From an uncultured Chloroflexota bacterium (GTDB taxonomy: Bacteria; Chloroflexota; Chloroflexia; Thermomicrobiales; UBA6265), in NCBI GenBank assembly GCA_937901745.1, contig CALGSZ010000105.1, forward strand, positions 212,191 through 276,190: 64,000 bases of DNA. Reading direction: 5' to 3'. A program made the position numbers and the translations under genes. The notes under the pieces are model-generated. The model was not told where the DNA came from and did no database searches. It saw nothing but the letters and a program-made list of their open reading frames with translations. Of the stretch, positions 59,886-64,000 are shown piece by piece; position 1 is the stretch's first letter, and every line of letters begins with the position of its first letter.

Positions 59886-61064
59886 TTACGGCGTCCAGTC
59901 TTGCGTCACGTTCTCGACGGTCTCCAGCACCACCTGCGCCAATCCCTCGTCCGTCTCCTCGACGCGGGTGATGTAGCAGGTGCGGACCGCCTGACCGCGC
60001 TCGTCGAAGGTGAGCGGCCCGGCCGGACCAGTGACCTGCGTCGCGGCGAGCGCATCGAGCAGCGCCTGCTTGCCGCCACCGCCCGCGGCGCGGATCGCCT
60101 CCGCGATGACCAGCGCGCAGGTGTACCCCTCCTCGACATAGACGCCCGGCAGTCCCTCATTGCCGGCGGCCTGGTAGGCCTCGATGAACGCTTGGTTCTC
60201 CGCTGTCTCCAGCGCCGGGGTGTAGGCGCCGGCCTGTATGAGACCAATCGCATCCTCACCCATTTGATCCAGCACGCCAGCCGTGAAGTAGTCCGCCGCG
60301 ACAACCTGCAGGTCCGGCGTCAGCCCGAATTCGCGCAGCTGCTGGACGAACGCGAGCGCGCCGGGGCCGGCGAAGAAGGCGTACAGCACATCAACGCTGC
60401 CGGGATCGACCTGGCTGATGAACGGGCCATAGTCGGTCGTGCCCAGGGGCGGCTTCTGCTGAGCCACGACCTCGCCGCCCGCGGCCGCAAAAGTTTCCGC
60501 GAACCCGCCAACGCGCTCCTCGCCGACCAGGAAGTCCCAGGCGAAGGTCGCGGCCCGTTGCTTACCGAGGCGCTCGGCCGTGTACCAGCCGAGGACGCGG
60601 TCCTGCTGCCCGTTCGCCATCGCTGTCCGGAATACGAACGGGTTGCGGTCCGGGCCGGTCACGACGCGCGCGCCGCCGACGGTGACCACTAGCGGCACCT
60701 GCTCCTGGCCGGCGAAGTCCGCCAGCGGCGGCACGACCGCGGAGTTGACGGTTCCCATCAGGAGATCTACGCGCTCCTCCTGTACGAGCCGGCGCGCCTG
60801 ATCGAGCGCCTGCTGCGGATCTCCCGCCGTGTCAGCGAAGACTAGCTCGATCGCCGTGCCGTCCACGGCGTTGCCGATGCCATCGAAGTACAGCCGGATG
60901 CCGGTGTTGACTTGCTCGCCAAAGACCGCGAATTGTCCGGTCGTCGGGTTCAGCACGCCGATCTTGAACGCTCCGGCGGGTGCGGGCGTTCCCTGCGCGC
61001 GAGCACCCGCCGCCGGGAGCAACGGGCTGAGCGCCAACATTGAGACGAATCGTCGTCGGTTCAT
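59886..61064 (-). CDS. ABC transporter substrate-binding protein, Leu/Ile/Val-binding (LivK-like) family
   Basis: 392 residues. MNRRRF start and a short hydrophobic signal ending ARAQ (twin-arginine-like). The Peripla_BP_6 domain shows 'FKIGVLNPTTGQFAVFGEQVNTGIRLYFDGIGN', 'ALDQARRLVQEERVDLLMGTVNSAVVPPLADFAGQEQVPLVVTVGG', 'TTDYGPFISQVDPGSVDVLYAFFAGPGALAFVQQLREFG' and a late 'VYVEEGYTCALVIAEAIRAAGG'. The family binds amino acids, but also aromatic acids and amides; here the operon suggests a pyridine compound of vitamin B6 (inference). ATG 61064 after AAGGAG. Confidence 0.92.
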   Translation of the reverse strand: MNRRRFVSMLALSPLLPAAGARAQGTPAPAGAFKIGVLNPTTGQFAVFGEQVNTGIRLYFDGIGNAVDGTAIELVFADTAGDPQQALDQARRLVQEERVDLLMGTVNSAVVPPLADFAGQEQVPLVVTVGGARVVTGPDRNPFVFRTAMANGQQDRVLGWYTAERLGKQRAATFAWDFLVGEERVGGFAETFAAAGGEVVAQQKPPLGTTDYGPFISQVDPGSVDVLYAFFAGPGALAFVQQLREFGLTPDLQVVAADYFTAGVLDQMGEDAIGLIQAGAYTPALETAENQAFIEAYQAAGNEGLPGVYVEEGYTCALVIAEAIRAAGGGGKQALLDALAATQVTGPAGPLTFDERGQAVRTCYITRVEETDEGLAQVVLETVENVTQDWTP

Positions 61065-61132
61065 CTCGCGCTTCTCCTTCCTGCAACATTCGGTCAGCGC
61101 CCCGGCGGGATCGACAATGCTCGCCGATTCCG

Positions 61133-62089
61133 TCAGCCGGCAGAGCCGTCCATGAGCGCCTTGCGAGTCGCGACCAGCAGGCGGCCCCGCCGCTGCTGCA
61201 GCTCCTGGATCTTCTCCGGCGTGTAATCGAAGAGACCGCCGCCCGTCTTGATGCCGAGCCTGCCTTGCTCCACCTTCTTCGTGACCGTCTCGCTAATCCC
61301 GGTGCTATTGGAGAGGTCTTTGTTGAGGTAGCTCGCGACGGCGGTGTAGATGTCCAGCCCGGCCATGTCGAGCAGCTCCAGCGGCCCGATCACGGCCAGC
61401 TTGTAGCCGATGCCCCACTTCGTGATGGTGTCGATCGCCTCGGCGCTGGCGACGCCCTCATCGAGGAGATGGAGCGCCTCTCGCATGATCGCGTAGAGGA
61501 TCCGGTTCTCGACGAAGCCCGGCACGTCGCGGTCAACACGGGCCGGGACCATGCCGATCCGCTCCGTTATGCGGACGGTGGTCTCCACGGTCTGTGGATC
61601 GGTCCGCTCCCCCTTGATCACCTCGATCACCGGGATCAGGTGCGGCGGGTTCGACCAGTGCATGCCGACGACGCGGCCGGGCGTCTGGACCGCCTCGCCG
61701 AGCTTGGTGATCGGAATGCCGGAGGTGTTCGATGCCAGCACGGTGTCGGGCCGCACGAGACTTTCTAGCTGGCGGAAGACATCCAGCTTGATCTCGAGCT
61801 TCTCCGGCACGGTCTCGACGACGAAGTCCGCGTCCCGGACGGCCTCGGCGAGATCGGTCGTCATGGTCAGGCGGCCCTTGCCAGCCTCAGCGTCCGCCTC
61901 GGCCATGAAGCCGCCGCCGATGAGCGTCTTGTAGACGAAGTCGATCGTCCCTTTCGCCTTCTCGATCTGCTCCGGCTTGATGTCGAAGAGCCGGGTCGTG
62001 AAGCCATGACGCGCGAACGTCGCCGCCATGCCCGGCCCCATCGTGCCGGCTCCGACCACTGCAACAGTCTTGATCTCGTCTCCCGTCAT
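61133..62089 (-). CDS. 3-hydroxyacyl-CoA dehydrogenase-family protein, probable FHMPC dehydrogenase (vitamin B6 degradation)
   Basis: 318 residues with a Rossmann NAD domain (GAGTMGPGMA, about 13-22) and the helical C-terminal domain of the family. The catalytic region reads 'GMHWSNPPHLIPVIEVIKGE', where ordinary 3-hydroxyacyl-CoA dehydrogenases have a His-Phe-Phe-Asn-Pro stretch; the His and following Glu of the dyad remain. 'DVPGFVENRILYAIMREALHLLDEGVASAEAIDT', 'WGIGYKLAVIGPLELLDMAGLDIY' and 'GIKTGGGLFDYTPEKIQELQ' closely match my recollection of Mesorhizobium loti 5-formyl-3-hydroxy-2-methylpyridine-4-carboxylate dehydrogenase. That enzyme oxidises a pyridine aldehyde, not an acyl-CoA. ATG 62089 after GGAAGGAC. 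Confidence 0.85.
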   Translation of the reverse strand: MTGDEIKTVAVVGAGTMGPGMAATFARHGFTTRLFDIKPEQIEKAKGTIDFVYKTLIGGGFMAEADAEAGKGRLTMTTDLAEAVRDADFVVETVPEKLEIKLDVFRQLESLVRPDTVLASNTSGIPITKLGEAVQTPGRVVGMHWSNPPHLIPVIEVIKGERTDPQTVETTVRITERIGMVPARVDRDVPGFVENRILYAIMREALHLLDEGVASAEAIDTITKWGIGYKLAVIGPLELLDMAGLDIYTAVASYLNKDLSNSTGISETVTKKVEQGRLGIKTGGGLFDYTPEKIQELQQRRGRLLVATRKALMDGSAG

Positions 62090-62208
62090 GTCCTTCCTCC
62101 TGAACCGTCAGATCAATTGCCGATCGCCAATCGCCGGTGGTGGACAGCGAAGCGGTAGGGGCCGGTGTCGGGCCGCCATAAGCCGGCTCGCGGCGATCGG
62201 CCGCATGC

Positions 62209-62952
62209 TCAATGCATCGAAATGCCGCCGCCGATGTTGATGGCGGCGCCGTTGATGAAATCCGCCTCATCCGAGCACAGGAAGACGATCAGGCCGTTGA
62301 CGTCTTCCGGCTTTTCGAAGCGACCGATCGGCGTGTGGCTCAACACGTAGTCGAAGTGTCCCTGCGGGAATGCGGCGCGGGTTCCCGGCGTATCGAGCAA
62401 GGTCGGCGTGACGTAGACGGCGGTGATCCCCTCGCGGCCAAGCTCATTGGCAATCGCGCGCGTGAAGGCCAAGACGGCTCCCTTGCTCGCGACGTAGTGA
62501 GCAAAGCCGGGCGTGCCCATCCAGACCGTGTCCGACCCGATGTTGATGATCTTGCCCTTGCCCGCCTTGCGCATGACCGGCACGACCGCCTTTGTCGCCA
62601 GGAACGTGCCGTCGACATTGACGCGCATGCGGGTCCGCCATTCGTCGTAGGTCAGTTGGTCCCACGGGCAGGCGGTGAAGATGCCGGCGTTGTTGATCAG
62701 CACGTCGATTCGCCCGAACGCACGCTCGGCTTCGGCCGCCATCCGCTGGGTGTCTTCTTCCGAGGTGACATCAGTGCGGACGAAGAGCGCATCGCCCTTC
62801 TTGCGAAGCTCCGCTTCCAGGGCGCTGCCATCCTGAATGTCCGCCATCACGACCTTGGCGCCTTCCTCGACCAGGCGCCGGGCCAACGAGGAGCCCATCT
62901 CACCGACGCCGCCGGTGATGATGACCACCTTGTCCTTCGCGGTAATTGGCAT
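62209..62952 (-). CDS. Short-chain dehydrogenase/reductase, possible pyridoxal 4-dehydrogenase
   Basis: 247-residue classical SDR. Cofactor loop TGGVGEMG (about 14-21), 'MADIQDGS' with Asp selecting NAD, 'DVLINNAGIF' (NNAG), the active Ser in 'INIGSDTVWMGTPGFAHY', and Tyr/Lys in YVASK; the C-terminus ends 'FINGAAINIGGGISMH'. The length and the S-D-T-x-x-x-G-T-P-x-x-x-Y region resemble what I recall of M. loti pyridoxal 4-dehydrogenase, and the neighbours on both sides belong to the same pathway. ATG 62952 chosen as family start. As a large family, exact activity is less certain than for the flanking genes. Confidence 0.82.
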   Translation of the reverse strand: MPITAKDKVVIITGGVGEMGSSLARRLVEEGAKVVMADIQDGSALEAELRKKGDALFVRTDVTSEEDTQRMAAEAERAFGRIDVLINNAGIFTACPWDQLTYDEWRTRMRVNVDGTFLATKAVVPVMRKAGKGKIINIGSDTVWMGTPGFAHYVASKGAVLAFTRAIANELGREGITAVYVTPTLLDTPGTRAAFPQGHFDYVLSHTPIGRFEKPEDVNGLIVFLCSDEADFINGAAINIGGGISMH

Positions 62953-62983
62953 AGTGATGCCTACTCCCCCGGTTCCTCCCACG

Positions 62984-64000
62984 CTAAGAGGAGGCATGTG
63001 CCGCGGGCTCGGTCTGTGCCGCTCCCACGGCCGCGTCGTCCCAATCCGCCAACGCGGCCATTGCCGCGCCAACTCCCGCGCCGAGCTGCACCGGCCAACC
63101 GTGGTCGGCGAGGGCGCGCTCGAAGATAGCGAGCTGCGCGGCCAGAGTCGTCGGATGCGCGGCCATCCCCATATGGCCAAGGCGGATGAGCTTGCCGAAC
63201 AAATCGCCGTAACCTGGCGAGATCATGACGCCGTACTTGTGGCGCATCGTGCCGCGGATCTGCTCGTCCGTCAGGCCCTCCGGCATGGCCACCGCGGTGA
63301 CGCAGGACGCGGCGATCTCTTCCCGCGCCGGCCACAGCTTCAGCCCGAGCGCCTTGACGGCCTCGCGGCAAGCGCGTGCGATCGTTTGGTGCCGCCAGAC
63401 CGTCCGCTCGATCCCCTCTTCCAGCGTCTGCCGTAGCGTCGATTCGAGGGCGTAGATGTCGCTGACCGACGGCGTGTACGGGAAGCGGCCCTGCTCCAGC
63501 CAAGCGGCCTTCCAGTCGAGCAGGGACAGGTACGAGCCGCGCAGCGGCTGCGGGCGGCGCTCCATCGCCTCCCAGGCCGCCGGGCTGATGGCCATCAGCG
63601 AGAGACCCGGCAGACCGCCCAAGCACTTCTGCGGCCCGGCGACAGCGACATCAATGTTCCATTCCTCCGGGCTCAGGAGCTCGCCGCCCAAGCCGGAGAC
63701 GGTATCCACCATCGTGATGACGCCGAACTCTTTGGCGACCGCGCCGATCTCCTTGACCGGGTTGTGCGTGCCGGACGGCGTCTCGGAATGCACGACGGAG
63801 AGGTACTTGATCCCTGGGTTGGCTTGCAGCGCCTTGCGGACGTCCTCGGGATCGATCGCCTCGTTGTACGGGACGGCGACCTCGATAGTCTCGCCGCCGT
63901 ATTTATCAATGAAGTCTTGGAACCACTTACCGAAGACGCCGGAGACGAGATTGAGCACCTTGTCGCCCGGCGAGATCAGGCTGGCCGCGGCCGCCTCCAG
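62984..64000 (-). CDS. Class V aminotransferase, probable pyridoxamine-pyruvate aminotransferase (N-terminus beyond window)
   Basis: Partial: 338 residues; the frame is open to base 64000 and starts to the right. PLP enzyme of the alanine-glyoxylate aminotransferase fold. Seen: 'LEAAAASLISPGDKVLNLVSGVFGKWF' from the window edge, 'VPYNEAIDPEDVRKAL', 'VVHSETPSGTHNP', 'VDTVSGLGG' and the PLP Lys in 'GPQKCLGGLPG', 'PYTPSVSDIYALE', and near the end 'LIRLGHMGMAAHP'. These strings strongly resemble my recollection of Mesorhizobium pyridoxamine-pyruvate aminotransferase, which converts pyridoxamine plus pyruvate to pyridoxal plus L-alanine. A serine/alanine-glyoxylate aminotransferase is the main alternative. 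First visible gene of the minus-strand operon. Confidence 0.85.
   Translation of the reverse strand: MEAAAASLISPGDKVLNLVSGVFGKWFQDFIDKYGGETIEVAVPYNEAIDPEDVRKALQANPGIKYLSVVHSETPSGTHNPVKEIGAVAKEFGVITMVDTVSGLGGELLSPEEWNIDVAVAGPQKCLGGLPGLSLMAISPAAWEAMERRPQPLRGSYLSLLDWKAAWLEQGRFPYTPSVSDIYALESTLRQTLEEGIERTVWRHQTIARACREAVKALGLKLWPAREEIAASCVTAVAMPEGLTDEQIRGTMRHKYGVMISPGYGDLFGKLIRLGHMGMAAHPTTLAAQLAIFERALADHGWPVQLGAGVGAAMAALADWDDAAVGAAQTEPAAHASS

Overview
The window is a high-GC, densely packed bacterial chromosome segment with no rRNA, tRNA, CRISPR array, prophage or transposase that I can recognise. Several features point to a Thermomicrobia-like member of the Chloroflexota, with moderate confidence: a monoderm-style sortase with an LPDTG surface protein, Thr/Pro-rich linkers in secreted proteins, an inositol-lipid type phosphatidyltransferase next to a PimA-like mannosyltransferase, an Mrp antiporter operon, and many Tat-type solute-binding proteins. 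Assignment rests on gene content and style only.

Layout. 1-3932: end of a sugar ABC transporter (RbsC-like permease, Tat-secreted binding protein), an enolase-superfamily dehydratase and a GATase1-like protein, probably one sugar or sugar-acid catabolic unit. 3956-7594: a class B penicillin-binding protein and a divergent sortase. 7738-10747: small unknown protein, ArsR-type regulator, CrcB/FluC fluoride channel, and a secreted protein with a duplicated domain. 10930-16489: MidA-like methyltransferase, GGCT-like protein, LPDTG-anchored surface protein, HAD-IIA phosphatase and a small unknown protein. 16844-21998: Mrp genes A-B-C-D-E without F and G, preceded by a leader with a terminator hairpin. 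22003-30766: second enolase-superfamily enzyme, MFS exporter, YfhO-like membrane protein, stress-type small proteins, a PPi-type phosphofructokinase, a HicB-DinB fusion and a helix-turn-helix regulator. 30875-32723: molybdate transporter ModB/ModA without ModC.

33146-38963: zinc-ribbon membrane protein, cupin, acylphosphatase, then a probable thiol/sulfur operon (DUF4395, membrane thioredoxin, OsmC, MetY, CoA-binding protein) with a good promoter and an inverted repeat at its start. 38974-44572: LysE exporter, CsoR copper repressor with its operator, DUF4388 protein, metallophosphoesterase, OppB/OppC permeases without partners, small unknown. 44793-46758: PimA-like glycosyltransferase, CDP-alcohol phosphatidyltransferase and a 59-residue membrane protein. 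47096-51359: a 44-residue secreted peptide ending in CxxC, a GGDEF-EAL protein with both motifs intact, and a sorbosone-dehydrogenase-like protein. 51366-54750: sugar ABC importer. 55110-56267: secreted cupin protein with calcium-type repeats.

56345-64000 is the most interesting part: eight genes on the minus strand. The first three resemble pyridoxamine-pyruvate aminotransferase, pyridoxal 4-dehydrogenase (SDR) and the 3-hydroxyacyl-CoA-dehydrogenase-type FHMPC dehydrogenase of the Mesorhizobium vitamin B6 degradation pathway. They are followed by a complete Liv-type ABC importer. I infer a vitamin B6 uptake and catabolism operon; the rest of the pathway would lie beyond the right edge.
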